Shown here: in pieces, positions 50,952 through 60,982 of the stretch
Position numbering within the stretch: the stretch's first letter is position 1
Layout of the letters: every line of letters begins with the position of its first letter
Source: Enterococcus sp. CSURQ0835
GTDB taxonomy: Bacteria > Bacillota > Bacilli > Lactobacillales > Enterococcaceae
NCBI RefSeq assembly: GCF_902706605.1
Contig: NZ_CACSLH010000006.1
Location: 1-64,000 of the forward strand
DNA: 64,000 nt
Direction of reading: 5' to 3'
Made by a program: the position numbers and the translations under genes
The notes under the pieces: model-generated
The model's input: only the letters and a program-made list of their open reading frames with translations
Database searches by the model: none
What the model was told of the DNA's origin: nothing

Positions 50952-51554
50952 TTAAAGGGAATGGTGCCCATGAGTCTGAACGACTTTTTTAGAAAGCCAA
51001 GGCACGAGTTTGGCGTGGAGTGCTAAAAACGCGACACTCACTAAGACCCCTTTGATTAAGTTGAAGGGAACGACCCCGACTAAAACGTAGCGGCCAAGAC
51101 TCATCCCGAGCATTTGCCCAGCCGATAATCCAAAAGCGGCTAAATACAGCGGTGTGATAATAAAATAGTTGGCGATACTCATAAAGACCGTCATCAAGAT
51201 AATCCCCAAGCTCACACCGAAAAATTTATTAGCTGAGTTGTGTTTTTCTTTGTTGAACAAATAATAGATCGGCAATGTAAAGATCGTCGTGGCTAAAAAG
51301 CTCGCCGCGTCTCCGATCAGATTGTTGACGGAAAAGCCCGTCAAAGTCAAATGCAACAACGAACGCACAAATGCCGTCGCGATCCCAGCCACCGGACCAA
51401 AGATAAACATGTTGATGATCACAGGGATATCACTGAAATCGACTTTCAAAAAGGGAAACATCGGGACGATCGGAAAAGCAATAAATTGCAAGATCAATCC
51501 CATCGCGGCACACACGGCTACAGCGGTCATCTTTTGTAACTTCACGTTCTTCAT
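50952..51554 (-). CDS. ribU: Riboflavin ECF transporter S component
   Basis: A 200-aa membrane protein with five to six helices: KMTAVAVCAAMGLILQFIA, then FPIVPMFPFLKVDFSDIPVI, a RibU hallmark for flavin binding, and KGVLVSVAFLALHAKLVPW. It captures riboflavin and works with a shared EcfAAT energising module encoded elsewhere. It is preceded by an FMN riboswitch and a terminator, so it is shut down when FMN is abundant. The GGAGG site is 8 bases before the ATG. Riboflavin uptake fits an auxotroph, as no rib biosynthetic genes are in the window. Confidence 0.95.
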   Translation of the reverse strand: MKNVKLQKMTAVAVCAAMGLILQFIAFPIVPMFPFLKVDFSDIPVIINMFIFGPVAGIATAFVRSLLHLTLTGFSVNNLIGDAASFLATTIFTLPIYYLFNKEKHNSANKFFGVSLGIILMTVFMSIANYFIITPLYLAAFGLSAGQMLGMSLGRYVLVGVVPFNLIKGVLVSVAFLALHAKLVPWLSKKVVQTHGHHSL

Positions 51555-51691
51555 CAAAAAATTCCTCCTAGTTTCAGGAATTCATCTTCACGAACTATTT
51601 GAGTAAGCTTCATTAGAAAAGACATCAGTCAACAACAATTGCCTCGGTCAGCTAGCTTGCGGCGTTTGTTCAAAACCACGCCCATCCCAAC

Positions 51692-51732
51692 AAAAAAACT
51701 CTATGCAACTTCAGCGCATAGAGTTATTTGAT
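51692..51732 (-). terminator. Riboswitch-controlled terminator
   Basis: AACTCTATGC / GCATAGAGTT stem with TTTTTTT on the minus strand, between the aptamer and ribU. It is the expected expression platform. Confidence 0.88.
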
Positions 51733-51744
51733 CTGCTCAAATAA

Positions 51745-51866
51745 GCCCTATCTTCTACCATCCAGACTGTACTGTCGGTTTCGGATTTGCACCGAATCAA
51801 CTGCTTGCGCAGGTCGTGGACTATCACCACCGGTCGGGAATTGCACCCTGCCCTGAAGACGAACCT
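51745..51866 (-). ncRNA. FMN riboswitch (RFN element)
   Basis: On the minus strand the conserved parts are all there: TCTTCAGGGCAGGG, AATTCCCGACCGGTGGT, GATAGTCCACGAC, GATTCGGTG-AAATCCGAA, ACCGACAGTACAGTCTGGA and ATGG-AGAAGATA. A terminator downstream and ribU beyond it make a transcriptional off-switch by FMN. Confidence 0.97.
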
Positions 51867-51928
51867 TGATCTATTTTTTTTTACATTCATACTTTAACAA
51901 ATTTACTAACAAAATACAAGGAAAAGGT

Positions 51929-52645
51929 TTACTTGGATTGTCCCAGCAAACTTTTGATCTCTTTTGGATGCAAACGCCGGTAATCTCCTGGCTGCAATCC
52001 TTTTAATGTCAACTCGCCATAACGTTCTCGTTTTAATTTTTGCACCGGCAGATTGACTGCGGCCAGCATATTTTTGACTTGGTGATTACGGCCTTCATGG
52101 ATCGTTAGTTCTACGATCGAGGTTTCAGCTTTTTTATCCGTCGACAAAATATTGTAACGCGCTGGTGCGGTCTTGCGGCCTTCAATCCGGACACCTTTAC
52201 GCAATGGTTGCAACGTTTGTTTATCCGCGATCCCTTTGACCTTGGCCACATAAACTTTTTCGACTTCGTGTTTCGGATGGGCCAATTTTTGGGAAAAATC
52301 GCCATCATTAGTCAGCAGTAAAATGCCAGAAGTATCATAATCCAACCGACCGACTGGATAGATCCGTTCGGGGACTTCCGCAAAATAATCCGTCACGACC
52401 GCCCGATTTTTATCATCTGAGACCGCTGAGATCACGCCCCGCGGTTTGTAAAATAAATAATAGACCGGCTCTTCTTGATAGATTGGGACCCCGTCGACTT
52501 CGACGCGATCTTTTTTTCCGACCTTGGTTCCTAATTCATTGACCACTTCGCCATTGACGCGAACGCGCCCGGCGGTGATATAGTCTTCGGCTTTGCGCCG
52601 TGATGCGATGCCGGCGTGGGCGATCACTTTTTGTAGTCTTTCCAT
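51929..52645 (-). CDS. rluB: 23S rRNA pseudouridine synthase B
   Basis: A 238-aa enzyme. N-terminal S4 RNA-binding domain (RLQKVIAHAGIASRRKAEDY, GRVRVNGEVV), then the RsuA/RluB catalytic core with Asp in YPVGRLDYDTSGILLLTNDG and the later HEGRNHQVKNMLAAV. It modifies helix 89 of 23S rRNA in homologues. It overlaps scpB by 22 bases; this scpA-scpB-rluB order is typical for Firmicutes. Confidence 0.95.
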   Translation of the reverse strand: MERLQKVIAHAGIASRRKAEDYITAGRVRVNGEVVNELGTKVGKKDRVEVDGVPIYQEEPVYYLFYKPRGVISAVSDDKNRAVVTDYFAEVPERIYPVGRLDYDTSGILLLTNDGDFSQKLAHPKHEVEKVYVAKVKGIADKQTLQPLRKGVRIEGRKTAPARYNILSTDKKAETSIVELTIHEGRNHQVKNMLAAVNLPVQKLKRERYGELTLKGLQPGDYRRLHPKEIKSLLGQSK

Positions 52646-53226
52646 TCTTCTTCATCCTCTTTCTTAAAGCGATCGTAAAACAAATCTAGCGGCGCTTCAT
52701 CTTCGGCTAGATCTTCTTCCATCTGCTGGACATCCGGCAGTTCGCTCAAATCTTTCAATCCAAAATAATCCATAAAATAATCCGTCGTGCCATATAAAAT
52801 CGCACGCCCCGGTCCATCCACCCGGCCGACTTCAGCGATCAATTGCCGGGCCGTCAATGTCTGAACAGCGCCACTGGACTGCACGCCCCGTAATTCATCG
52901 ACTTCACTTCGAGTGATGGGTTGTTTATACGCGATAATGGAGAGCGTTTCTAAAGCAGCTTGACTCAATTTAGCGGCCACTGGTGAGCGGGCAAAATCTT
53001 TTAACAGCGGCGCGAAGTCTTTTTTAGTCGTCAACACAAAATGCTGTCCCACTTCTAAAATCGTCAGTGCCGCGTCAGGATTTTTGGCGTACGTCTGATT
53101 CAACTCCTGCAACGCCGCGTAACAATCTGCCGTCTCCAATCCAACGGCAAACGCCAATTCTTCTAAGCCGATGCCATCTGCGCCAACGACAAACAACAAC
53201 GCTTCTAAATGGCTCAACACACTCAT
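52624..53226 (-). CDS. scpB: Segregation and condensation protein B
   Basis: A 200-aa kleisin-associated protein of the SMC condensin complex. Two winged-helix domains: LEALLFVVGADGIGLEELAF, and LSIIAYKQPITRSEVDELRGVQSSGAVQTL, the signature block. Acidic C-terminus (EEDLAEDEAPLDLF). The start overlaps the scpA stop by four bases and the end overlaps rluB. Confidence 0.96.
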   Translation of the reverse strand: MSVLSHLEALLFVVGADGIGLEELAFAVGLETADCYAALQELNQTYAKNPDAALTILEVGQHFVLTTKKDFAPLLKDFARSPVAAKLSQAALETLSIIAYKQPITRSEVDELRGVQSSGAVQTLTARQLIAEVGRVDGPGRAILYGTTDYFMDYFGLKDLSELPDVQQMEEDLAEDEAPLDLFYDRFKKEDEEEWKDYKK

Positions 53227-53987
53227 GCCAATGCTCCTTTTGCGATCACGATCGGGCCATACGTTTCATCTTGTACAGCTTGCGCGATCTGTTTTTTCAT
53301 TAATTCTAACAGCGCCATAAACGTCGTCACCACTTCTTCTTTCGTGTAATGGACGAAAAGCTCCGTCAATGTCAAACTAGCTCCCGGTGCTAATTTTTTC
53401 ACTTGCAGCGTGATCTGCTGGACTTTTTCAGTGATCGAGATCGTTTCAGTCCCGATACTGGTTGCTTGCGGGACTTGTTGTCTTTGGCGTTTCAATACGT
53501 CATGTAACGCTAAAAACAAATCGATCGAATTGAATTTTCCTGCAGGCAATGGCGCCAGCGTTTCCTCGTATTCCGTCAGATCTTGCGGCGGTTTAGCAAA
53601 ATGCAGCTGGCGTTCCGTTTCTTTTTCTGCCAACACTTCCGCAGCATATTTATACTTGCGGTATTCTAATAATTGCTGCACGAGGGCATCGCGAGGATCT
53701 TCGCCGACTTCTTCTTCATAATCATAAATGACTTCTGGTTTGGGTAAGAGCAGCTGGCTTTTGATCGCCATCAGCGTTGCCGCCATCACCAAATACTCGC
53801 CAGCGACTTCAAGCTCCAACGTCTTCATCGCGTGGATGAACTCCATGTACTGCTCGGTGATTTCCGCGATCGGGATATCATAAATGTCGATCTCCAACTC
53901 TTGGATCAAATGCAGCAGCAGATCCAGCGGGCCTTCAAAGATATCGAGTTTTAAATTGATCGCATCCACTACTTGCGCGCCCGCCAT
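53223..53987 (-). CDS. scpA: Segregation and condensation protein A
   Basis: The kleisin of the SMC-ScpAB complex, 254 aa. N-terminal hallmark DIFEGPLDLLLHLIQELEIDIYDIPIAEIT, the helix EVAGEYLVMAATLMAIKSQLLLPKP, and a C-terminal winged helix ending in LLELMKKQIAQAVQDETYGPI. Overlaps the acetyltransferase gene upstream by 19 bases and scpB downstream by four. Confidence 0.97.
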   Translation of the reverse strand: MAGAQVVDAINLKLDIFEGPLDLLLHLIQELEIDIYDIPIAEITEQYMEFIHAMKTLELEVAGEYLVMAATLMAIKSQLLLPKPEVIYDYEEEVGEDPRDALVQQLLEYRKYKYAAEVLAEKETERQLHFAKPPQDLTEYEETLAPLPAGKFNSIDLFLALHDVLKRQRQQVPQATSIGTETISITEKVQQITLQVKKLAPGASLTLTELFVHYTKEEVVTTFMALLELMKKQIAQAVQDETYGPIVIAKGALA

Positions 53988-54325
53988 TTCTGGATGAAGG
54001 TTTCGGTCATCTTCGTCGGGTAGATCGTCTGTTCCGGGTACAGCGCTTGAAGTTCATTTAACATCTCAAAACCGAGACCTTCTCCACGATACGACGGATT
54101 CAAACTGATATCATGCACGACGATCCCTTCGGCAGTCAATTCGACTCCGATCACGCCTTGGACATTTTCATTGCCTTCACAATAATAACAGTACAGTTGG
54201 AACTGCTCATTTTGTTCATACGTGTCGATTTCTTTTAACAAATGCTGCTGGTCTTTCAAATTACGATGGAAACTTAACAGCCCCATCGCGATCTTACGTT
54301 GATTACTTCGATATTCTGCGAGCAT
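53969..54325 (-). CDS. RibT-like GNAT acetyltransferase
   Basis: A 118-aa GNAT-fold protein: ENVQGVIGVELTAEGIVVHD, then LNPSYRGEGLGFEMLNEL with the acetyl-CoA loop (YRGEGLG), and the terminal FIQKWRARK. Length, sequence pattern and position next to scpA resemble B. subtilis RibT, whose substrate is unknown. Here the rib operon is absent but RibT stays with scpAB. Overlaps scpA by 19 bases. Confidence 0.8.
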   Translation of the reverse strand: MLAEYRSNQRKIAMGLLSFHRNLKDQQHLLKEIDTYEQNEQFQLYCYYCEGNENVQGVIGVELTAEGIVVHDISLNPSYRGEGLGFEMLNELQALYPEQTIYPTKMTETFIQKWRARK

Positions 54326-54403
54326 TTTATCCTCCTCAATAACTATCCGCTGTTCAACTAACTCAACGGGCTAACACTAGAATTTTCACCACTCATCAAC
54401 ACC

Positions 54404-55324
54404 TTACGCCCGCGGGAAAAATTCTTTGTAGACCTCGGTCATACGGCGTTTGGTGACATGGGTATAAATCTGGGTCGTGGAAATATCCGCGTGCCCTAAC
54501 AACTCTTGCACCGTTCTGAGATCCGCGCCATTTTCTAACAAATGCGTCGCGAAACTATGGCGCAACGTGTGGGGGGTCACATCTTTTTTGATTCCCGCTT
54601 TTAACACGAGCTGCTTCAAATTTTTCCAGATCCCTTGCCGTGACAAACCATGCCCATGATTGTTGACAAACAAATGCACTTCTTGCGGCGTTTTTTTCGT
54701 CAATAGTGGCCGAGCTTCTGCCAAATAGCGCTCGATCCAATGAATCGCGTAATCCCCTAACGGTACGATCCGCTCTTTGTCACCTTTACCAATCGTTTGC
54801 AACAAACCCATCTCCAAATGCAGATCCCCTAGCTTCAAACCGATCAACTCACTGACCCGCAACCCGGTGGCGTACATCACTTCCAAGATCGCACGGTCGC
54901 GAATCCCCAAAGTCGTCGTGGTATCCGGCGTTGCGATCAAGCGCTCCACTTCGGCTAACGATAAAATCTGTGGCAGCTTCTGGGCACGCTTTGGACTATC
55001 GATATGCTGCATCGGATCATGATCCGTGTAACGCTCTTGCCGTAAAAATTGATGGAAGCGCCGCAAACTGGTGATCATGCGAGCAAGTGTCGTGGCAGCT
55101 TTGCCTTCTGCTTTTAGCTGTTCCAAAAACTGCACGACCAAATAACGCTCCACTTTTTGCCAATCCGTCGCCCCTTGCTGTTTTAAAAACGCGACGTACT
55201 GAGTGAGATCCCGCTCATAACTTTTGCGCGTGTTGAGGGAAAGCCCTCGCTCGACCGCTAAATAATGCAAATATTCGTTGATCTGCTCTTCCAAATTTTC
55301 ACCGCTTTCTAACGCTTGACTCAA
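54404..55324 (-). CDS. xerD: Site-specific tyrosine recombinase XerD
   Basis: A 306-aa recombinase resolving chromosome dimers at dif with XerC. N-terminal SAM-like domain (YLHYLAVERGLSLNTRKSYERDL). Catalytic residues: Arg in ATGLRVSELIGL, His-x-x-Arg in PHTLRHSFATHL, His in LLGHADISTTQIY and the Tyr in that last motif. A TTG at 55324 is taken as start, without a clear ribosome site; a further TTG ten codons on would also serve. Homologues usually begin near that second position. Confidence 0.92.
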   Translation of the reverse strand: MSQALESGENLEEQINEYLHYLAVERGLSLNTRKSYERDLTQYVAFLKQQGATDWQKVERYLVVQFLEQLKAEGKAATTLARMITSLRRFHQFLRQERYTDHDPMQHIDSPKRAQKLPQILSLAEVERLIATPDTTTTLGIRDRAILEVMYATGLRVSELIGLKLGDLHLEMGLLQTIGKGDKERIVPLGDYAIHWIERYLAEARPLLTKKTPQEVHLFVNNHGHGLSRQGIWKNLKQLVLKAGIKKDVTPHTLRHSFATHLLENGADLRTVQELLGHADISTTQIYTHVTKRRMTEVYKEFFPRA

Positions 55325-55397
55325 AAGCTGAACGAGCTCGCTCCGCTTTTCTTTTGTTCTAGCTGCACAAGCTCTCGCAACTTTTCAACTTCAATAT

Positions 55398-55432
55398 AAA
55401 AGTCCCTTGCAACGAGACAAGGGACTCATGCT
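55398..55432 (-). terminator. Terminator of fur
   Basis: AGTCCCTTG / CAAGGGACT stem, TTTTAT on the minus strand. Confidence 0.88.
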
Positions 55433-55466
55433 GGTCTATTATAACCGATTTCGGTCGATTTCTAAA

Positions 55467-55922
55467 CTATTGCTTTTTCTTTTGCTGGCACGCTTGGCAA
55501 ATCCCGTGGAAAGTCAGCCGGTGATCTTTGACTTGAAAATGGTAACGGCTTTCCACCACTTGCTCGACTTCTCCCAGCAGATCTTCTTCGATCTCTTCAA
55601 TATTGCCGCATTCCAAACATAATAAATGATGATGGAAATGTTTCGCGCCTTCTTTGCGTAAGTCATACCGCGCTAACCCATCATCAAAACTGATCTTGTC
55701 AACGATATGCAATTCCGTCAAAATCTCCAACGTTCGATAGACTGTCGCTAACCCGATCTCGGGACTTTTTCGTTTGACTAAAAAATAAATTTCTTCCGCG
55801 GATAAGTGATCTTTTTCATTCTCCAATAGAACTAACAGCGTCGCTTCCCGTTGCGGCGTCAATTTGAATCCAGAATCGTGAAGTTGTTTCTTTGTTTTTT
55901 TCAATGCTAACGCTGCATTCAT
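55467..55922 (-). CDS. fur: Fur-family metal-dependent repressor
   Basis: A 151-aa regulator. Winged helix FKLTPQREATLLVLLENEKDHLSAEEIYFLVK with recognition part IGLATVYRTLEILTELHIV. The dimerisation domain has HFHHHLLCLECG and a second CxxC (ICQACQ), the structural zinc pair. The His-rich HFHHH motif is typical for Fur proper. It may instead be Zur or PerR; the HHHLLCLECGNIEEIEE pattern favours Fur. An inverted repeat matching a Fur-type operator is upstream, so autoregulation is likely. AGGAGG before the ATG. Confidence 0.88.
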   Translation of the reverse strand: MNAALALKKTKKQLHDSGFKLTPQREATLLVLLENEKDHLSAEEIYFLVKRKSPEIGLATVYRTLEILTELHIVDKISFDDGLARYDLRKEGAKHFHHHLLCLECGNIEEIEEDLLGEVEQVVESRYHFQVKDHRLTFHGICQACQQKKKQ

Positions 55923-55942
55923 GGTCAGATCCTCCTGGGTAT

Positions 55943-56001
55943 TTATAATGATTACAAATAAAAAGCAAACTAAATTCTTCGTTTAGTTAGAATCATTATA
56001 A
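55943..56001 (-). promoter_or_regulatory. Fur-type operator half-sites
   Basis: TTATAATGATT (55943-55953) and its perfect inverse AATCATTATAA (55991-56001) flank 37 bases of the fur promoter region. Each is a half of the ATAATGATTATCATTAT-like Fur/PerR box. Confidence 0.6.
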
Positions 56002-56034
56002 GTTATCCCCAGAGTTTCCGCAACCTATTCTCAA

Positions 56035-56895
56035 TTAGCTTTTATTTTTTAAGCGAATCTTTCCTTCTGTTTGCTCGATCCGTTTTTCTTTTAACAGATG
56101 ACCGATCGCCCGTTTGAACTGGCCTTTACTGATGCCAAATGCCGCTTTGATCTCATCAGGCGCAGATTTGTCCCAATACGGCAATTCATGGGTGGCATTG
56201 CGTTCTAACATCGTCAAGATCAGTGCCGCGTCATCGTTGATCATTTCATAAGCGCGCGGCTTCAATGATAAATTCAACACGCCATCAGGTCGCACACCGA
56301 TCACGCGCGCTTGGACGACTTCTCCAAGCCTTGGTTCTCGGTAACGCTCAGATGGATGGACAAAGCCAATGTACAGATCATCCGTCAGTAAATACGTGCC
56401 GGCAACTTTCAATAAATAAACAGTCCCGGTCTTGTCTTCATTTTGCATCTCCGCTGTTCCGGGACGACTCATGGAACGAAACTGCGTATCATCGGCTAAC
56501 ACGCCCCAGATCCGCTCTTTTTCATCGATTCGCAAGCTGATCAATAACCGGTCACCGCGTTTTGGCCACAATTCTTTCATAGCAGGCATATCATCCATCG
56601 AAACGACCACATCTTTATTTTCCAAGCCGATATCGACAAACACGCCAAGATCACGCCGCACATCCGTCACGGTACCAAAACCAAAATTTCCGATTCGCAC
56701 TTGCGGGATCGTTTCGGTAAACACGGCATGGTGATTTTGATCGACATACGCAAAACCTTCTACCGCATCCCCGATCGCGTGTTTCGTTTCGCCTTTTTGC
56801 AACCGAAACGTGATGCCATTTTTTTGGACGAGGTACTCACGGTCATTTTCATCGATGATCAATGCCGTAAACACTTGACCTAATAATTCATTCAT
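56035..56895 (-). CDS. cvfB: CvfB-family S1 RNA-binding protein
   Basis: A 286-aa protein with three S1-like domains (~1-60, 65-130, 140-215) including NFGFGTVTDVRRDLGVFVDIGL and GYVEVVQARVIGVRPDGVLNLS-type strands, and a C-terminal winged helix (IKAAFGISKGQFKRAIGHLLKE) that matches CvfB/YitL. CvfB influences virulence gene expression in S. aureus, probably via RNA. GAGGAG before the ATG; single gene unit. Confidence 0.92.
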   Translation of the reverse strand: MNELLGQVFTALIIDENDREYLVQKNGITFRLQKGETKHAIGDAVEGFAYVDQNHHAVFTETIPQVRIGNFGFGTVTDVRRDLGVFVDIGLENKDVVVSMDDMPAMKELWPKRGDRLLISLRIDEKERIWGVLADDTQFRSMSRPGTAEMQNEDKTGTVYLLKVAGTYLLTDDLYIGFVHPSERYREPRLGEVVQARVIGVRPDGVLNLSLKPRAYEMINDDAALILTMLERNATHELPYWDKSAPDEIKAAFGISKGQFKRAIGHLLKEKRIEQTEGKIRLKNKS

Positions 56896-57032
56896 ATCAA
56901 AAACTCCTCTTCTTGCTCTTTTCCATTTTAATCTATCACAGCTGACAGCCGCTTGAAAGTCAAAAATAAACTTTCAGCCACTTCAGAAAAAAAAAGCACT
57001 CACTGCAACTCGCAGCAAGTGCCTCGCATCGT

Positions 57033-58142
57033 TTATTCTAAGAAATCTTTTAATTGTTTAGAACGAGATGGATGACGCAATTTCCGCAATGCTTTGGCTT
57101 CGATCTGACGAATCCGCTCGCGCGTTACGCCGAAGACTTTGCCGACTTCTTCTAACGTGCGCGTCCGGCCATCATCTAGCCCAAAACGCAAACGCAAGAC
57201 ATTTTCTTCCCGGTCAGTCAATGTGTCTAACACATCTTCTAACTGTTCTTTCAACATCTCAGAAGCCGCATGTTCAGCCGGGCTCGTCGCCTCTTGGTCT
57301 TCGATGAAATCACCTAAATGGGAATCATCTTCTTCACCGATCGGCGTTTCCAATGAGACAGGCTCTTGTGCGATCTTCAAGATCTCCCGCACTTTTTCAG
57401 TCGGTAGATCCATCTCCGCTCCAATCTCTTCAGGTGTTGGTTCGCGGCCTAGATCTTGCAGTAATTGCCGTTGCACCCGGATCAATTTGTTGATCGTTTC
57501 CACCATATGCACAGGGATTCGGATCGTCCGCGCTTGGTCAGCGATCGCCCGCGTGATGGCTTGGCGAATCCACCACGTTGCGTACGTGGAGAATTTGAAC
57601 CCTTTACGGTAATCAAATTTTTCAACAGCTTTCATCAAGCCCATGTTACCTTCTTGGATCAGATCTAAAAATTGCATGCCGCGACCGACATAGCGTTTGG
57701 CGATACTGACGACTAGCCGTAAGTTGGCTTCCGCTAAACGTTGTTTGGCTTCTTGGTCGCCTTCTTCGATCTGCAAAGCCAGTTGGACTTCTTCTTCGGC
57801 GGTCAACAATGGTACCCGGCCGATCTCTTTTAGATACATCCGCACAGGGTCGTTGATCTTCACACCAGTTGGGGCGGACAGATCTTCATTTTTAGCTTTT
57901 TTAGCCGCTTTTTCGTTGACTTTCAAGCTCGCTTTGGATGGTTCACCATTTTCATCGACGACACTAATCCCAGCATCTTCGACTTTTTGGATCAATTCAT
58001 CCATCGCTTCGGCATTTAATGAAAAAGGAGTCGCCAGTTTGTTGGTCAATTCGTCATATTCGACTTGGCCTAACGGTTTTTTCTCCTTGATCAATGCGGT
58101 TAAAGCTTTTTTATATTCGTTGTTCCCTTTTACGTCTGCCAT
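57033..58142 (-). CDS. rpoD: Primary sigma factor (SigA/RpoD)
   Basis: A 369-aa sigma-70. Region 1.1-like N-terminus, region 1.2/2 ([57 protein letters not shown] split across 2.3-2.4), region 3 and region 4 ([44 protein letters not shown]). It follows dnaG by 22 bases, the classic macromolecular synthesis operon without rpsU. Confidence 0.98.
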   Translation of the reverse strand: MADVKGNNEYKKALTALIKEKKPLGQVEYDELTNKLATPFSLNAEAMDELIQKVEDAGISVVDENGEPSKASLKVNEKAAKKAKNEDLSAPTGVKINDPVRMYLKEIGRVPLLTAEEEVQLALQIEEGDQEAKQRLAEANLRLVVSIAKRYVGRGMQFLDLIQEGNMGLMKAVEKFDYRKGFKFSTYATWWIRQAITRAIADQARTIRIPVHMVETINKLIRVQRQLLQDLGREPTPEEIGAEMDLPTEKVREILKIAQEPVSLETPIGEEDDSHLGDFIEDQEATSPAEHAASEMLKEQLEDVLDTLTDREENVLRLRFGLDDGRTRTLEEVGKVFGVTRERIRQIEAKALRKLRHPSRSKQLKDFLE

Positions 58143-58164
58143 AAAATAAATGCCCCTTTCACTT

Positions 58165-59976
58165 TTAGGCTTGTTTTAAGCGCTTCGTCAGTTCAATGAT
58201 CTGGATCGTAAGCTCTAATTCTCGTTGCTGGTTGCCGGCTTTTCTGGCTTCAAGCTGCTCTTTTTGGCGTTGTTTTATTTCATCAGCGATGCCAGCTTGA
58301 CCGATCACCTGCATCAGATCCACGAGCTCTTGTTCGGTACTGTGTTCTGTCAGATCCAGCTCAGAGATCTCAATGACCAATTGCTTTAAATGATCTTCTT
58401 TCAAGTAATTCAAAAAATCGGCTAACACGAACGTATCTTGTGTCGTCAAATAACTGTCGATGTATAACAGCAACTCTTGATAAGCATCATGGATGAACTG
58501 GAAATCTTCACTCACTAACAACTCCCGCGTCGCTCGTTCATACATCACCCGATAAATCAACATCTGTTCAGCCTTTTCTTCTCTGGTCAACATTTTTTTG
58601 ACGTTTGGCGCGACCACAGCGACCGTTTTAGTTTGCGATTGGCGCACCTCATGGCGTTGTTGCTGCCGTAATTGTCGCAACTGCTGTTTGAGACTGGCTT
58701 TATCTAAACTAAATTCAGTCGCCAACTGTCCCAGATAAAGATCTTGCTCGATCGGCGAACGAACGAACGCCAAATCTTGCAACACATCAGCTAAATAATC
58801 CAAGCGATCTTTCTCATTTTCCAAGTTCCACTGACTGCGCTTAAAGGTCATCTTGAAGACGAACGTCGTCTTGCGTCCATGCTGGAGCAGATTTTGTAAT
58901 TCTTTTGCTCCGTACTTACGCAAATACTCATCCGGGTCCAATTTTTCCGGCACGATCACGGCCGCTAGTTGCAAACGGCTGTGGTTTTTCAGGCTGTCTA
59001 ACGCACGGTTAGTCGCAGCCAGACCAGGATCATCGCCATCATACGCCACGACGACTTGACTTGCCACCCGTTCGATGGCGGTGATCTGCTGATCCGTCAA
59101 ACTCGTCCCCATCGACGCCAGACCATTTTTGATCCCGGCTTGCCAAGCTGCCAAAACATCCATAAACCCTTCAAATAAAATTGCTTCGCCGCTTTTTCTG
59201 ATCTCACCGCGCGCTTTGTCAAAATTGAACAACACTTGCCGCTTGTTGAATAGCTCCGTTTCCGGTGAGTTCAAATACTTCGGCTGATCCGCTCCGTCAA
59301 ACTCTTTTGTCGGTAAAAACCGCCCCGAAAATCCGATCGTCTGTCCCCGCGCGTCATTTAGCGGAAACATGACCCGCTGATAAAATCGATCGCTGAAACT
59401 GCCGTCATCCCGAGCGATGAACAAACCGCTTTTCGCTAGCACATCAGCCGACAGCTCTTCTTGTTTAGCGACTTGGACTAAAAAATCCCGTTGATTCGGC
59501 GCAAAACCGATTTTAAATTCTGCGATCAGTTCATCACTTAGCCCACGTTCATGTAAATATTGTAATGCCGGTTCGCCGACTTTGGTATGAACGAGCAAAT
59601 GATGGTACAGCTCGCGAACTTTTTCATGGAGCTTCAACAACGGCTGATTTTTCGACTCGACTTTAGGCTCGCTTGAAATCTCGATTGCTAGCGGGATCTG
59701 TTCTAAGTCCGCCACTTTTTTCACAGCTTCCGGGAAACTAATCCCGTCTAACTCTTGCAAAAACGTAAAGACATTGCCGCCTTTGCCGCAGCCAAAACAA
59801 TGAAAGATCTGTTTGTCTGCTGCGACGGTAAAAGAAGGCGTCTTTTCTTCATGAAACGGACAGAGACCTAAATAATTTTTACCGGATTTTTTCAACTGGA
59901 CGTATTGTCCGATCACTTCAACAATATCCGTCTTTTCCCGAACTTCCTCGATCACTTGTTGGGGAATCCTTTGCAA
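58165..59976 (-). CDS. dnaG: DNA primase
   Basis: Makes RNA primers for DNA replication. N-terminal CHC2 zinc domain with Cys39, His42, Cys60 and Cys63 ([21 protein letters not shown]), then the Toprim core ([26 protein letters not shown]) and a C-terminal helicase-binding region. The start is TTG, supported by GAGGTGA six bases before it; no ATG is near. 603 aa is normal. Confidence 0.97.
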   Translation of the reverse strand: MQRIPQQVIEEVREKTDIVEVIGQYVQLKKSGKNYLGLCPFHEEKTPSFTVAADKQIFHCFGCGKGGNVFTFLQELDGISFPEAVKKVADLEQIPLAIEISSEPKVESKNQPLLKLHEKVRELYHHLLVHTKVGEPALQYLHERGLSDELIAEFKIGFAPNQRDFLVQVAKQEELSADVLAKSGLFIARDDGSFSDRFYQRVMFPLNDARGQTIGFSGRFLPTKEFDGADQPKYLNSPETELFNKRQVLFNFDKARGEIRKSGEAILFEGFMDVLAAWQAGIKNGLASMGTSLTDQQITAIERVASQVVVAYDGDDPGLAATNRALDSLKNHSRLQLAAVIVPEKLDPDEYLRKYGAKELQNLLQHGRKTTFVFKMTFKRSQWNLENEKDRLDYLADVLQDLAFVRSPIEQDLYLGQLATEFSLDKASLKQQLRQLRQQQRHEVRQSQTKTVAVVAPNVKKMLTREEKAEQMLIYRVMYERATRELLVSEDFQFIHDAYQELLLYIDSYLTTQDTFVLADFLNYLKEDHLKQLVIEISELDLTEHSTEQELVDLMQVIGQAGIADEIKQRQKEQLEARKAGNQQRELELTIQIIELTKRLKQA

Positions 59977-60343
59977 GAAGCGTCACCTCATTTTTCTGAT
60001 AACAGCTGTAAAAATCGCCCCAATACTTCGTTGATCAGCGCGACTTCTAGGCAAAATTATACAGCTATCATTTTAGCACAAATCAGCGGAATTTCAAGCT
60101 TTCTGTTTGATTACTCATAAGTTTTTCTAATGAAGAAAAATCTGGACCGCGCTCCAAATTTTTTTCCTTTCAAACGTCCTCACCAACTAAAAAAAGCCAA
60201 AAGAAAAACGACTCAGTAACTGAATCGCTGTGCCTTCTTAGCTGGACGTATAAGTTTAAAGCGTAGGTCCAGTTGAAGTTGCTACCTTCGACTGAGCCCA
60301 AACGGTGAAACGAACACTAATAAATGCAAGAGTAAATGCAGGC
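59977..60343. other. Intergenic region between lysozyme-like gene and dnaG
   Basis: No coding frame. A hairpin CTGGAC (60242-60247) / GTCCAG (60267-60272) and a smaller ACTCAGT-AACTGA element lie here, probably ending the minus-strand lysozyme-like transcript; no clear T run. AT-rich sequence upstream of dnaG likely holds its promoter. Confidence 0.5.
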
Positions 60344-60982
60344 TCAGCCCCCACCGTTTTTCACTTTATGATACGCTTCGACGATTTGCTGGTTCATCTT
60401 CACGACGTTTGCGTAAAACATATTGCCGCCGTTTTTATACAAGTAGCCACCGTTATAAAAAAGCGATTGGAGCTTCATATAGCGGTACTGACTTTTTTGC
60501 TTATTGCCTAACACTGGTGACAGGACATCACGAGAATAATTTTCCGCTAGCTCCACCGTATTTTTTCCACCGTGTTTGGCGACGTAATCGATATATTGCA
60601 AGCCAAAATTGTACGCTTGGACCGCCGTATTCAAATCACAATCCGCTTTTTTAGCGGCTTGGTACGTCTCAGCAAAATGTTTGACTCCATTCTCGATACT
60701 TTCGGCTTTGGTCGCGATCTTGCCTTGATCACCATACGCGCTTTCCGAACTTTGCATCAGGTCAGTCCCCCGACCTTTTGATTCGGTCATCATGATTCCC
60801 AAGATCACATTCGTATACGGTTTGACACCGTATTTTGCCGCACTTTTTTCCACCACTGAACGATAGCTGTCGACTTGTTTAGCGTGCTTCACCGTTCGGA
60901 ACAATAAAAAACCGCCCAGCAGCAGGGCAGCGACTACCAGTAACACAAAAATAATTTTCAATCCACGTTTGACTTTTTCCAT
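60344..60982 (-). CDS. Membrane-anchored lysozyme-like protein
   Basis: A 212-aa protein with an N-terminal membrane helix (IIFVLLVVAALLLGGFLLF, residues 10-28) and an extracellular lysozyme-like domain of the Lysozyme_like (PF13702) type. The catalytic Glu is in MMTESKGRGTDLMQSSES, followed by GVKHFAETYQAAKK, NTAVQAYNFGLQYIDYV and the ending FYANVVKMNQQIVEAYHK. Presumably cleaves or remodels peptidoglycan. Single gene. Confidence 0.9.
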   Translation of the reverse strand: MEKVKRGLKIIFVLLVVAALLLGGFLLFRTVKHAKQVDSYRSVVEKSAAKYGVKPYTNVILGIMMTESKGRGTDLMQSSESAYGDQGKIATKAESIENGVKHFAETYQAAKKADCDLNTAVQAYNFGLQYIDYVAKHGGKNTVELAENYSRDVLSPVLGNKQKSQYRYMKLQSLFYNGGYLYKNGGNMFYANVVKMNQQIVEAYHKVKNGGG

